A stretch of 64,000 nucleotides of DNA, from assembly GCF_013255915.1 (NCBI RefSeq), contig NZ_CP053896.1:1488001-1552000 (forward strand), given 5' to 3'. Under the pieces are notes generated by a model. That model had not been told where the DNA came from, did not search any database, and was given only the letters and a program-made list of their open reading frames with translations. The translations under genes and the position numbers were made by a program. Shown in pieces: positions 37,236 through 46,443 of this stretch. The DNA is from Providencia rettgeri (lineage in GTDB: Bacteria > Pseudomonadota > Gammaproteobacteria > Enterobacterales > Enterobacteriaceae). Position 1 is the stretch's first letter. Each line of letters opens with the position of its first letter.

Positions 37236-37423
37236 AATGCCGCGTTTAGCGGCATTCAGACTGCTGACAAACATATTATGTTTGGCGGTAAGTCTAATAG
37301 GTTTTGAAAATAAATCAGGAAAATCAATTTATTGATTTTCGGCTGATAACACAAAGCGGGAAAAACCACGCTTTTATCCCGCTTTGTCAACAACCTCAAA
37401 TGCCGCATTTAGCGGCATTTTTT
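37236..37423 (-). repeat. Miniature element (copy B) bracketed by duplicated eco terminator hairpins
   Basis: Two near-identical hairpins AATGCCGC(G/A)TTTAGCGGCATT lie at 37236-37256 and 37399-37419; only the second has a T run. Between them is a 142-bp core (37257-37398) that is the reverse complement of copy A at 10875-11017. The few differences include a paired change: GTGGG/CCCAC in copy A against GCGGG/CCCGC here, so the hairpin is kept. The element sits between convergent eco and uspF, and is oriented opposite to copy A relative to the upstream gene. Confidence 0.75.
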
Positions 37424-37435
37424 ATAGAAACCAAT

Positions 37436-37873
37436 TTAGCGAATAACGAAGACAGATGTTTTCGCATGGCGCACGATTGCAGAGGCTGTTGAACCTAATA
37501 AATAGGTTGAAGTGCTTGGGTGATGGGAGCCAACAACAATGAGATCTGCGCTAATTTCTTGCGCATAATCTAAAATTTCATCTTTAGCTGAACCAATACC
37601 AATTTTGCAGTTAATCCGTTCATCAGCAACTTTGATATCTTTAATGACTTCTTCTAACGCACGCATTGCAAGGATTGAGCGTTCCGCAGAATCTTTGTTG
37701 CTTTCTGGTAATGCGGCAATTTCAATACCAAAAAATAACTCAAGGCTCGGAATAACGGATAGAAAATGAATTTCAGCTGAGCTTAGTTGCGCTAGTGCCT
37801 CAACGTGTTTGATGATCTCTTGGTTTAATTCATCTTCTAACAAATCAATAGGGACTAGGATTTTTTTATACAT
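37436..37873 (-). CDS. uspF: Universal stress protein, UspF-like
   Basis: 145-residue UspA-superfamily protein closest to E. coli UspF (144 residues): KKILVPIDLLEDELNQEIIKHVE at the N-terminus and the C-terminal VGSHHPSTSTYLLGSTASAIVRHAKTSV region, the nucleotide-binding loop of ATP-binding Usp proteins. UspF is linked to adhesion, fimbriation and stress survival in E. coli. Its stop lies 12 bp from the eco-side terminator, so the two genes share that hairpin as a bidirectional boundary. Confidence 0.88.
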   Translation of the reverse strand: MYKKILVPIDLLEDELNQEIIKHVEALAQLSSAEIHFLSVIPSLELFFGIEIAALPESNKDSAERSILAMRALEEVIKDIKVADERINCKIGIGSAKDEILDYAQEISADLIVVGSHHPSTSTYLLGSTASAIVRHAKTSVFVIR

Positions 37874-38172
37874 AGCTACCTCATTTTCGTATTATTTAAA
37901 ATTAATTACAAAAGGTTATCTACAATATACTATAAGTTAAATGAAAAGTAATAAATGCTATAACGTGCGCATTTATAGCGATAATCTAAAAATGACATAG
38001 CTTCTTCTTTGAAAAGAAAGAATAATTATTATCAACTCTCAGTGTTATTTACAAATCACACAGAGACTTTTAACAAAATATATGCGAAGATCGCGGTAAT
38101 TTGCTTAACTAATTGATTTAAATGTATTATTTGAATGATAATTGTTTTGTTTTTCATTAAAGAACCCATTTT

Positions 38173-39102
38173 ATGACTATGAATAATGCTTCAACACAGA
38201 AAAAAAGTGATTTTGAAATCCAACAAATAAAATTTAAAGCCGCAAAAAAAAGTACCTTAGTCAGTGTTGTCGTAAATATTTTCTTATCGATTTGGCAGAT
38301 AATTGTTGGTATTTTTTCTCATTCTTCCGGGTTAGTCGCTGACGGTATTCATACATTATCGGATTTGGTCGCTGATTTTGTGGTGCTGATAGCCAATAAG
38401 AAAAGCCACAAGAAGCCAGATGAAGACCATCCATATGGTCATTTTCGTTATGAAAATGGCGCTTCATTAATATTAGGTATTATTTTATTAATTGTGGGCG
38501 TGGGAATGGTTTGGTCAGCGATTGAAAAATTACTGAAACCTGAGTTAATTCCTGAAGTTCACTCAATTGCATTGATTGTTGCACTGATTGCTTTAGTCGC
38601 AAAAGAGGGGCTGTTTCGCTATATGTTGCATGTCGCGAAAAAAGTAAACTCCAGTATGTTAGTGGCGAATGCATGGCATGCTCGTTCCGATGCTGCTTCC
38701 TCCCTAGTGGTGGCCATTGGTATTGTTGGTAGCCTGTGTGGGTTTAAAATTTTTGACCCACTGGCCGCGTTGATTGTAGGGACATTTGTTTTTCGGATGG
38801 GGTTTAAATTCACCAATCAATCCATGCAAGATTTAATGGATAAAGGCGCAGACGAAGAAACTTTGCAGGAAATCCGTTCTGTTTTGGATAATATTAGTGA
38901 GTTATCGGGATATCATGATTTAAAAACACGTAAATCGGGTGACTTTTTATTGGTGGATGTGCATTTAGAGCTTGATGGAAATATGAGTATTACTGTTGGC
39001 CATGAAATTGCGGTAAATGTGCGTAAAAAATTGATGGAAAACCCATTAATTTTGGATGTTATGACCCACCTTGACCCGTATGACAAAGACGCTAAGCATT
39101 AA
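38173..39102 (+). CDS. Cation diffusion facilitator (CDF) metal efflux protein
   Basis: 309-residue CDF transporter exchanging a divalent metal (Zn, Fe, Mn or Cd) for protons across the inner membrane. Six transmembrane helices can be drawn between residues 25 and 215. The metal-binding pairs are present: HxxSD-type motif in ADGIHTLSDLVADF and HARSD in NAWHARSDAASS, plus DEDHPYGHFRYE. The cytoplasmic C-terminal domain (residues 222-305) has VDVHLELDG and VMTHLDP. It resembles MamB/FieF-type CDFs, but the metal cannot be assigned. It is monocistronic and ends at a strong terminator. Confidence 0.88.
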   Translation: MTMNNASTQKKSDFEIQQIKFKAAKKSTLVSVVVNIFLSIWQIIVGIFSHSSGLVADGIHTLSDLVADFVVLIANKKSHKKPDEDHPYGHFRYENGASLILGIILLIVGVGMVWSAIEKLLKPELIPEVHSIALIVALIALVAKEGLFRYMLHVAKKVNSSMLVANAWHARSDAASSLVVAIGIVGSLCGFKIFDPLAALIVGTFVFRMGFKFTNQSMQDLMDKGADEETLQEIRSVLDNISELSGYHDLKTRKSGDFLLVDVHLELDGNMSITVGHEIAVNVRKKLMENPLILDVMTHLDPYDKDAKH

Positions 39103-39127
39103 TCATACATTTATTTTATTTTTCGAT

Positions 39128-39160
39128 AAAAACCGAGCTTTAAAGTGGCTCGGTTTTTTA
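39128..39160 (+). terminator. Terminator of the CDF transporter gene
   Basis: Stem AACCGAGC/GCTCGGTT (39131-39138 and 39148-39155) with a 9-nt loop, flanked by A and T runs (TTTTTT). Confidence 0.92.
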
Positions 39161-39336
39161 TTGCAAGCTATTATGTAAAATCAACACATTAATTATTGCA
39201 CCTGATTGATAACAAGGCGAAAATTAATAAGCAGTTTCAAGATGGCACAATAAGGTATTTGTTTCAAAATATAGGGCAAATGTAGCAAACCCCAAAAAAT
39301 GCTCTCTATAGTGATTATTGAACGATTGAGGAAAAA

Positions 39337-40377
39337 ATGCGGTTAACTCAAGAACAATGTCAGACATTTCGCGCCCCAAAGGTTATTGCCCTTACTAATC
39401 AAAATGGTATGAAGGTTATTCTCAGTAGCCTAGGAGCTAGTTGGGTTAGCTGTATACTTCCGCTAGCAACAGGAAAACGAGATGTTGTTTTAGGTTCACC
39501 CAATATGGCTAAACAGATGGAACAAGGGGTATACCTTGGTTCAATCGTTGGGCGAGTTGCTAACCGCATAAACAATTCACAATTCACGCTAAATGAACAG
39601 CATTATCAACTTGCGAATAACCAAGGTGTACATTGCTTGAATGGTGGAAAACACAGTTTTAGCCATCGCATATGGGGTATTTTTCAACCAACACCTCAAA
39701 AAGCTGTTTTTTCTTTGACGTCGCCTGTTGGTGATCAAGGCTTTCCGGGGCAGTTAGACGTTGAAGTGAGCTATGAACTCACAGAAGATAATCAAGTCGT
39801 TATTCACCATACTTATCAATCGACAGAAGCTTGCCCTGTTAATCTTGCGAATCACATCTACTTTAACTTAGCGGGGGAGGACTCGGTCAGAACGGCTTTG
39901 GAACATGATTTATATATTGATGCAGACCAATATTTGCCGACAGATATGGACGGTATCCCAACGGGAGAGTGGTATAACGTTGCAGATACAAATTTTGATT
40001 TTCGCCAAAGTAAACGGATTGGCCGAGATTTCTTACAAGATGATGACCAACGTCGAGTTGGGGGGTATGACCATACGTTTATATTAAACAATACATTAAC
40101 TGATGGTCTGCAAACGGTAGCAACCCTCAGGGCACCAAGTGGTGATGTGCGGCTAAATATCGCAACCACGCAGCCTGCATTACATGTGTACAGTGGAAAT
40201 AACCTGCTTGCAACGTCGGGGAAAACACGAACGTATGTCCCTTATTCAGGGGTAGTGATAGCAACTCAGTTTCCAGCGGATGCAATCAATCACCCTGAGT
40301 GGGGAGAACAATACAGTTCGATTGCATTTCCTCAACAAATGTACCAAAACCAAACGCGTTACCAATTTGTTTTCTAA
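39337..40377 (+). CDS. Aldose 1-epimerase (GalM) homologue with altered active site
   Basis: 346-residue galactose mutarotase-fold protein, full length and clearly related to GalM (VGRVANRI, DQGFPGQL, NLANHIYFNLAG, GYDHTFIL, PALHVYSGN, INHPEW). Two catalytic positions look changed: the LHGG histidine is Asn102 (HCLNGG) and the LExQ glutamate is Ala309 (VIATQF). The second catalytic His173 and Asp245 remain. In characterised GalM the Glu is the general base and its replacement abolishes activity. So this copy may be inactive or act on another ligand. It stands alone, away from gal genes. Alignment was by eye against remembered E. coli GalM. Confidence 0.85.
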   Translation: MRLTQEQCQTFRAPKVIALTNQNGMKVILSSLGASWVSCILPLATGKRDVVLGSPNMAKQMEQGVYLGSIVGRVANRINNSQFTLNEQHYQLANNQGVHCLNGGKHSFSHRIWGIFQPTPQKAVFSLTSPVGDQGFPGQLDVEVSYELTEDNQVVIHHTYQSTEACPVNLANHIYFNLAGEDSVRTALEHDLYIDADQYLPTDMDGIPTGEWYNVADTNFDFRQSKRIGRDFLQDDDQRRVGGYDHTFILNNTLTDGLQTVATLRAPSGDVRLNIATTQPALHVYSGNNLLATSGKTRTYVPYSGVVIATQFPADAINHPEWGEQYSSIAFPQQMYQNQTRYQFVF

Positions 40378-40390
40378 TACAATAGTGAAT

Positions 40391-40420
40391 ATTCAGCGCC
40401 TCTATATTAAGGCGCTGAAT
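40391..40420. terminator. Inverted repeat between convergent galM-like and prpD genes
   Basis: Perfect 10-bp arms ATTCAGCGCC/GGCGCTGAAT with a 10-nt loop. No T-tract on either strand. Immediately after it, CTCGCCAGTTAAT is repeated in tandem (40424-40436 and 40438-40450). Confidence 0.6.
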
Positions 40421-40462
40421 TACTCGCCAGTTAATGCTCGCCAGTTAATAATTTCCTTAGTC

Positions 40463-41917
40463 TTAAATAACGAATAGATCCATATATTCATTGACGGGCA
40501 TTTTTTCTAGCATTGGCTTATCGAGAGAGGCTTTTAAAATTCGAATTTGTTGAGCCTCTGGGAATTGCCTTGCTAAATTAATTCTAAATTTATTTAATAA
40601 CAATGGCATCCCTTCTTTACGGCGGCGTTTATGGCCAACAGGATATTCGATAACAACTTCATCAAGCACTTGCCCATCCTTCAATGTAATGGTTAACCCA
40701 TTGCTAATCGAACGTTTTTCAGGGTCATGATAGTCTCGGGTAAACTGTGCATCTTCAGTGCAATGCATTTTTGCACGTAATGCATCAATACGCTCATCTT
40801 TGGCAATATTATCTTCATAATCAGCAGCCGTTAAACGACCAAAAATTAATGGGATAGCGACCATATATTGAATGCAATGGTCACGATCTGCTGGGTTATG
40901 TAATGGGCCTTTTTTATCAATGATACGAATACAAGCTTCATGAGTGCGTATGGCAATAGACTCAATATCTTGAGCCGTTTTTCCTGATTTTTCGAGGGTT
41001 TGGTGGAGTTGTAACGCTGCCTCTACTGCTGTTTGGGAATGAAACTCAGCAGGGAAAGAAATCTTAAACAACACATTTTCCATAACATAGGAGCCATAAG
41101 GGCGTTGAAAACACAGGGGTTGTCCATTAAATAAAACATCGTAGAAGCCCCAGGTTTTAGCCGTTAGCGCCGTTGGGTAGCCCATTTCCCCTTTTTGAGC
41201 CATTAAAGCCAGCCGTACAGCACGGGAGGTGGCATCACCTGCCGCCCATGACTTGCGAGACCCTGTATTGGGGCTGTGGCGGTAGGTACGTAAGCTGTGG
41301 CCATCAATCCACGCTTGGGAAACAGCATTGAGAATTTGTTCTCTTTCCAGCCCCAATAGATGAGAAACAACCGCAGTTGATGCCACTTTGACTAAAATAA
41401 CATGGTCGAGCCCGACTTGGTTAAAGGCATTTTCTAGTGCGATGCAGCCTTGAATTTCATGCGCTTTAATTAATGCAGTCAAAACATCTCTAATAACTAG
41501 CGGGGGCTTGCCTTTCGCAATGTTTTCACGAGAAAGCCAATCCGCAGTGGCTAAAATACCACCAAGGTTATCCGACGGGTGGCCCCATTCGGCAGCCAGC
41601 CAAGTGTCATTAAAGTCGAGCCAACGGCACATTGTGCCAAGATTAAATGCGCCTTGCACTGGGTCTAATTGAAATTGGGTGCCTGGGATTTTTGTGCCAT
41701 TTGGCACAATCGTACCTGGAACGATAGGCCCTAATAATTTTTTACATGCAGGGTATTCAAGGGATTCCATACCGCAACCAAGGGTATCGAGCAGGCAATG
41801 ATAAGCCGTATCATAGGCGAGGTCAGAAATAATTGGGTAATCCATTACATAATCAACAATATCGCTGATCACTTTATCAAATTCAATTTGTTGCGAACGC
41901 ACGGTTTGTGTTGTCAT
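40463..41917 (-). CDS. prpD: 2-methylcitrate dehydratase PrpD
   Basis: Cofactor-independent dehydratase that converts 2-methylcitrate to 2-methyl-cis-aconitate in the propionate-degrading methylcitrate cycle. The 484-residue protein (E. coli 483) belongs to the MmgE/PrpD family, with [69 protein letters not shown] and [15 protein letters not shown]. It is the last gene of prpBCD; no prpE follows, since the convergent galM homologue begins directly beyond. Confidence 0.97.
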   Translation of the reverse strand: MTTQTVRSQQIEFDKVISDIVDYVMDYPIISDLAYDTAYHCLLDTLGCGMESLEYPACKKLLGPIVPGTIVPNGTKIPGTQFQLDPVQGAFNLGTMCRWLDFNDTWLAAEWGHPSDNLGGILATADWLSRENIAKGKPPLVIRDVLTALIKAHEIQGCIALENAFNQVGLDHVILVKVASTAVVSHLLGLEREQILNAVSQAWIDGHSLRTYRHSPNTGSRKSWAAGDATSRAVRLALMAQKGEMGYPTALTAKTWGFYDVLFNGQPLCFQRPYGSYVMENVLFKISFPAEFHSQTAVEAALQLHQTLEKSGKTAQDIESIAIRTHEACIRIIDKKGPLHNPADRDHCIQYMVAIPLIFGRLTAADYEDNIAKDERIDALRAKMHCTEDAQFTRDYHDPEKRSISNGLTITLKDGQVLDEVVIEYPVGHKRRRKEGMPLLLNKFRINLARQFPEAQQIRILKASLDKPMLEKMPVNEYMDLFVI

Positions 41918-41928
41918 TAGGTTACCTT

Positions 41929-43092
41929 TTAACGCTGTTCTATAGGAGTAAATAATTGATTTTCAGGACCAATATAGTTGGCTGAAGGACGAATAATTTT
42001 ATTATCTTGTCGTTGCTCAATAATATGTGCTGACCAGCCAGCGGTACGTGCCATAACAAATAATGGGGTAAACATGGCGGTGGGAATGCCCATAAGGTGA
42101 TAAGCCACAGCAGAAAACCAATCTAAATTTGGAAACATGTTTTTTTCACGTTTCATTACGGATTCAATTCGATCCGCAACGGTATAAAGATGTCGATTTA
42201 GGCTCTGTTCTGATAACTGTAAAGCGACAGACTTGATAATAGGGTGGCGGGGGTCTGCGAGGGTATAAACGGGGTGGCCAAACCCAATGATAACCTCACT
42301 ATTTTTAACGCGCGCTGTAATATCTTGTTCTGCTTCCTCCATTGAGGCATAACGTTGCTGAATTTCTAATGAAACTTCATTTGCCCCCCCGTGTTTTGGG
42401 CCACGCAAAGCGGCAATTGCACCTGTCATCGCAGAGTAAAAATCCGTGCCTGTTCCCGCAATAACCCTTGCTGCGAATGTCGATGCGTTAAATTCATGTT
42501 CTGCGTATAAAATTGCCGCAATATGCATAAATTTTTCCCATTGAGCAGGGGGCTTTTTACCGTGTAATAGATGCAAGAAATGCGCACCAATTGAATCATC
42601 ATCTGTTTGGGTTTCAATACGTCTTCCATGGTGGCTAAAGTGATACCAATACAACAACATCGAACCCAGTGACGCTAATAAGCGATCTGCTATATCCCTA
42701 GCACCGGAAAAAGGGTGAGATTCTTTTTCGGGTAACACGCAGCCCATCATTGATACGCCTGTGCGCATGACGTCCATTGGGTGCGCGTTCGCGGGTATGG
42801 ATTCTAACGTTTGTTTAACACTTGCCGGTAACCCTCGAAGAGATTGCAACTTTTCTTTATATGCAACGAGTTCGGTTGCTGTCGGCAGCCTTTCATGGAT
42901 GAGCAAATGCGCGATTTCTTCAAATTCACATTGTGTGGCTAAGTCGTGAATGTCAAACCCGCGATAATGCAGGTCATTACCATTACGCCCAACGGTACAA
43001 AGTGCGGTATTTCCGGCAGTAATACCTGAAAGTGCAACGGATTTTTTAGGTTTAAATTGAGGTGTTTCAGTACGACTAAGTTGTTCATTCAT
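41929..43092 (-). CDS. prpC: 2-methylcitrate synthase PrpC
   Basis: Condenses propionyl-CoA with oxaloacetate to 2-methylcitrate. The 387-residue citrate-synthase-fold protein carries [43 protein letters not shown] and [14 protein letters not shown] with the catalytic His and Asp residues, and the C-terminal [23 protein letters not shown] is doubled (43095 and 43092); 43092 has the better spacing to AAGGA. It lies 11 bp upstream of prpD and 61 bp downstream of prpB. Confidence 0.96.
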   Translation of the reverse strand: MNEQLSRTETPQFKPKKSVALSGITAGNTALCTVGRNGNDLHYRGFDIHDLATQCEFEEIAHLLIHERLPTATELVAYKEKLQSLRGLPASVKQTLESIPANAHPMDVMRTGVSMMGCVLPEKESHPFSGARDIADRLLASLGSMLLYWYHFSHHGRRIETQTDDDSIGAHFLHLLHGKKPPAQWEKFMHIAAILYAEHEFNASTFAARVIAGTGTDFYSAMTGAIAALRGPKHGGANEVSLEIQQRYASMEEAEQDITARVKNSEVIIGFGHPVYTLADPRHPIIKSVALQLSEQSLNRHLYTVADRIESVMKREKNMFPNLDWFSAVAYHLMGIPTAMFTPLFVMARTAGWSAHIIEQRQDNKIIRPSANYIGPENQLFTPIEQR

Positions 43093-43153
43093 CATTTATT
43101 CCTTGTAGGGGACAGAGGCGATGCAACTTTTAGTAATGATAAGTGCTTAAAAA

Positions 43154-44041
43154 TTAGGATTTATTCTTGGAAAATAACGCATCCAGTTTTTGTTCATAAT
43201 CGTAATAATGAATACTTTGATACAGCTCTTCTCGAGTCTGCATAAGTGGAATGACACTTTTTTGAGTGCCCTCTTTGCGTAATGTTGTATAAACCTGTTC
43301 AGCGGCTTTATTCATGGCTCGAAACGCAGACAGTGGATATAGCGCAATGGCAATGTCAACACTGCGTAGTTCATCAAGAGTAAATAAAGGGGTTTGACCA
43401 AATTCAGTTAAATTGGCCAGTACGGGAGCAGAGGTATTACTTGTAAACTGTTGATACATAGAAAGCTCAGTAATTGCCTCTGGAAAAAGCATGTCCGCAC
43501 CGGCTTCTAAGTAGGCTTGTGCACGTTCCAGTGCGGCATCAATGCCTTCGACCGCTAATGCATCGGTTCGAGCCATAATGACAAAGCTGTCATCGGTTCG
43601 TGCATCAACAGCCGCCTTGATGCGGTCGACCATCTCTTGTGTCGAAACAATTTCTTTATTAGGGCGATGGCCACAACGTTTTGCACCCACTTGGTCTTCA
43701 ATATGCAACCCTGCCGCACCGGCTTTACAAAAGGATTTCACCGTGCGGGCGACATTAAAAGCAGAAGGGCCAAAGCCAATATCGGCATCGACCATAAGTG
43801 GTAAGTCACATACATCAGTAATGCGTCGAATATCAATTAAAACATCATCTAACGTTGAAATACCTAAGTCCGGCATGCCCAGTGACCCTGCAGCGACGCC
43901 ACCTCCAGATAAGTAAATAGCTTTATAGCCAGCTTGTTTTGCAAGGAGCGCATGGTTGGCATTGATAGTTCCAACGAGCTGCAATGGAGATTCTTGCTTG
44001 ATAGCCTCACGAAATTTTTGTCCTGCACTAAATGACGACAT
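43154..44041 (-). CDS. prpB: 2-methylisocitrate lyase PrpB
   Basis: Cleaves 2-methylisocitrate to pyruvate and succinate, the last step of the methylcitrate cycle. The 295-residue PEP-mutase/isocitrate-lyase superfamily protein has Cys123 in the catalytic loop [12 protein letters not shown], the metal ligands in VDADIGFG and GLHIEDQ, and [13 protein letters not shown] at 44041 follows GAGGCT. It is the first gene of the operon, with a sigma-54 promoter about 60 bp upstream. Confidence 0.97.
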   Translation of the reverse strand: MSSFSAGQKFREAIKQESPLQLVGTINANHALLAKQAGYKAIYLSGGGVAAGSLGMPDLGISTLDDVLIDIRRITDVCDLPLMVDADIGFGPSAFNVARTVKSFCKAGAAGLHIEDQVGAKRCGHRPNKEIVSTQEMVDRIKAAVDARTDDSFVIMARTDALAVEGIDAALERAQAYLEAGADMLFPEAITELSMYQQFTSNTSAPVLANLTEFGQTPLFTLDELRSVDIAIALYPLSAFRAMNKAAEQVYTTLRKEGTQKSVIPLMQTREELYQSIHYYDYEQKLDALFSKNKS

Positions 44042-44098
44042 AATAGCCTCATATGATGTTAATTAATTGTAATGAAATTGAGATAACTATAGTCATAT

Positions 44099-44114
44099 AG
44101 CAATTGACGTGCCA
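44099..44114 (-). promoter_or_regulatory. Sigma-54 promoter of prpBCD
   Basis: On the minus strand the site reads TGGCACGTCAATTGCT, matching the -24/-12 consensus TGGCACG-N4-TTGCW with the correct 10-nt spacing between GG and GC. The predicted transcription start is about 44088, giving a leader of some 46 nt before prpB. Established knowledge: prp operons of enterics are sigma-54 dependent and activated by PrpR. Confidence 0.93.
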
Positions 44115-44219
44115 ATCTGGCTCTAAATTACATGGGTATGCAAATGTGTTTAAAATCAAACTGATATTGTTTTTTTTGATTTGTGACGGGAAAAACAATT
44201 TTAAAATAATCGGTTGGTG

Positions 44220-44254
44220 TGTTTCGTTGAAACAAGATATTGTCAATTGAAACA
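44220..44254. promoter_or_regulatory. Candidate PrpR binding sites
   Basis: A perfect dyad TGTTTC-GTT-GAAACA (44220-44234) and an imperfect copy TGTCAATTGAAACA (44241-44254), with a further GAAACA at 44260-44265. They lie about 120-150 bp upstream of the sigma-54 promoter, a proper distance for an enhancer, and just upstream of prpR, which would allow autoregulation. Assignment to PrpR is by position and symmetry. Confidence 0.65.
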
Positions 44255-44283
44255 TAAATGAAACATGGTAAGAAGGTATGGCG

Positions 44284-45903
44284 ATGATGGAAAAACCGAT
44301 TATTTGGACTGTTTCAGTGTCTCGGTTATTTACACTGTTTCGAGATATCAGCCCTGAATTTAGTGAACAAGCGGAAATCACCCCACTAAACCTTGGTTTT
44401 GAGCAGGCGGTAGAGGCCGTGCATCAACGATTACAGGGTGGACATTGTGATGCCATCATTAGTGCAGGTTCAAATGGTGCTTATTTAAAAAGCCATGTTT
44501 CAGTTCCTGTTATTATCGTGAAAATTAGTGGGTTCGATGTCATGCAAGCATTGGCCAAAGCCCGAGAGATTAGCGATAAAGTCGGGATCATTAATTATAA
44601 AAAAACACTTTCCTCATTAGATGAATTTCAGCAACGTTTTGGTTTGCAAATTGAACAGCGTAGTTATGTCACCGCAGAAGATGCAAGATCTCAGCTTAAG
44701 GCATTAAAAGCAATGGGAATTTCTGTTGTTGTAGGGGCTGGACTCATCATGGATTTAGCTGATGAAATGGGGATGACAGGGGTTTTTGTCTATTCCACAC
44801 AAACCATACGACAAGCATTCTCAGACGCTATCGAATTAAGCCGAATGTCGAGGCGTGAAAACCATTCGCAAGACAAATATCTCCCTCCTAATCCCGCAAA
44901 AGTCCGTTATACCATTAATGACCTGATTGGTTCGTCATTACCGATGGAACGTGTTAGGCAAACTATTATGTTGTACGCACGTTCTGATGCAACAGTATTG
45001 ATTCAAGGTGCGAGTGGAACTGGGAAAGAGATGGTGGCGCAAGCGATTCATCACGAATATACCTTATTTAATCAACATAAGCGCAGTAAACAGCAAATGC
45101 CTTTTGTGGCCGTGAATTGCGGGGCGATCCCTGAAACATTATTAGAAGCCGAATTATTTGGCTATGAAGAAGGAGCCTTTACTGGCTCTCGCCGGGGTGG
45201 CCGAGCAGGGCTATTTGAACTGGCGAATGGGGGAACACTGTTCTTAGATGAAATTGGTGAAATGCCGATTGCATTACAAACAAAATTATTACGAGTGCTC
45301 GAAGAGCGTTCTGTCGTGCGTGTTGGGGGGTATAAACCGTTAAAAGTCAATGTACGAGTCATTTGTGCGACTCATTGCGATTTAGACCGTTGGGTAAGAG
45401 AAGGGCATTTTCGTGCCGATCTATTTTATCGGCTCGGGGTATTGAGAATGCGAGTTCCAGCACTCAATGAACGTGGCGATGATATTTTTGTATTAGCGGA
45501 GCGGTTACTTAAGTTAGCCTTTGCAGGCTTAATGCAGCCGTTGCCTTCTTTTCGTGTACAGCAGTTAATTGCGTGTAAACGCTTTTTTGTTGAGTATTCA
45601 TGGCCCGGTAATGTGCGAGAACTCAGAAACTTAATGGAGCGAGTTGCACTTTATTGTAGCGCATACCCCGAAAAGGCCATTAGTGAGGAAATGTTGGCGA
45701 GTCTATCTCCTGAGCGCAAATGGGATGCAACAAGCCATGAGGTTGTTATCGATAAAAGTAAGGAACCGCTTACTGACGTGATGAATAGGTTTGGTGGTGA
45801 TCGTAAAGCCGTAGCTCAGTACTTAGGTATTAGCAGAACAACCCTGTGGCGGCGTCTTTCTTTATTAGAGAAAGCAAATCAGGTAAATCACGATACTAAA
45901 TAA
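44284..45903 (+). CDS. prpR: Propionate catabolism sigma-54-dependent activator PrpR
   Basis: 539-residue enhancer-binding protein that activates prpBCD in response to 2-methylcitrate. It has the N-terminal PrpR_N sensor domain (residues 5-190), a central AAA+ domain with Walker A GASGTGKE, the sigma-54-contacting loop EGAFTGSRRGG, Walker B GTLFLDEIGEM and the second region of homology (YSWPGNVRELRNLMER), and a C-terminal Fis-type helix-turn-helix (RKAVAQYLGISRTTLWRRL). Of three close ATGs, 44284 is seven bases after AGAAGG; 44278 is too close to it. It is divergent from prpB. Confidence 0.95.
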   Translation: MMEKPIIWTVSVSRLFTLFRDISPEFSEQAEITPLNLGFEQAVEAVHQRLQGGHCDAIISAGSNGAYLKSHVSVPVIIVKISGFDVMQALAKAREISDKVGIINYKKTLSSLDEFQQRFGLQIEQRSYVTAEDARSQLKALKAMGISVVVGAGLIMDLADEMGMTGVFVYSTQTIRQAFSDAIELSRMSRRENHSQDKYLPPNPAKVRYTINDLIGSSLPMERVRQTIMLYARSDATVLIQGASGTGKEMVAQAIHHEYTLFNQHKRSKQQMPFVAVNCGAIPETLLEAELFGYEEGAFTGSRRGGRAGLFELANGGTLFLDEIGEMPIALQTKLLRVLEERSVVRVGGYKPLKVNVRVICATHCDLDRWVREGHFRADLFYRLGVLRMRVPALNERGDDIFVLAERLLKLAFAGLMQPLPSFRVQQLIACKRFFVEYSWPGNVRELRNLMERVALYCSAYPEKAISEEMLASLSPERKWDATSHEVVIDKSKEPLTDVMNRFGGDRKAVAQYLGISRTTLWRRLSLLEKANQVNHDTK

Positions 45904-46443
45904 TAATTAATTTGTATTCATTCAGGAGGGGGGGTGATTAAAAGGTAATGGATTAGTGAGAGTGCCATAAAGGAGATAATTAGGTTGTTTTTATTCATGG
46001 AATCATTGAATACTACTTGTTGAATTAAATTCATTCAGTCGTGTTTAGTGACAAATAAATTATTTTGTTATTAAGTGCTTTTAGGATTTTTTCCATATGA
46101 CTTAAGTTGTATCAAATCGTAACAAAAAACAGTGATGTTTATATTTATCTATTATTTTGATTTTTAAGTATTACTTTTGTTTTTCTTGTTGTTCTTTCAC
46201 TAAATTCACCATCGTAAAAAACGTGATTTTTCTCACATAAATTATTTTGCTAGTCACCATTAGATTTTCTCATTTTAACTTCATGATTGAACGTTCTATA
46301 TTGCGCTCAAATTAGTCCTATCTTTGTTTTTTTACTACTGCACTAATCGCCGAAATGTGTTCTTTCTTGAGAACACAATGTTGTCGTATTCAACGATGTA
46401 GTTGCAGCGCATATTATTTATTTTGTTAGTTGGAGAGTTGGGC
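45904..46443. other. Intergenic region prpR-MFS gene, with a palindrome
   Basis: 540 bp, AT-rich, with no credible ORF. A perfect 8-bp dyad TGTGTTCT/AGAACACA with a 6-nt centre lies at 46356-46377, about 65 bp upstream of the MFS start. It could be an operator or a leader hairpin. No clear terminator follows prpR. Confidence 0.45.

Noticed and set aside
44049-44381. 110-codon minus-strand frame across the prpB-prpR intergenic region
   Set aside because: It covers the sigma-54 promoter, the enhancer dyads and the start of prpR; it is not a plausible gene.
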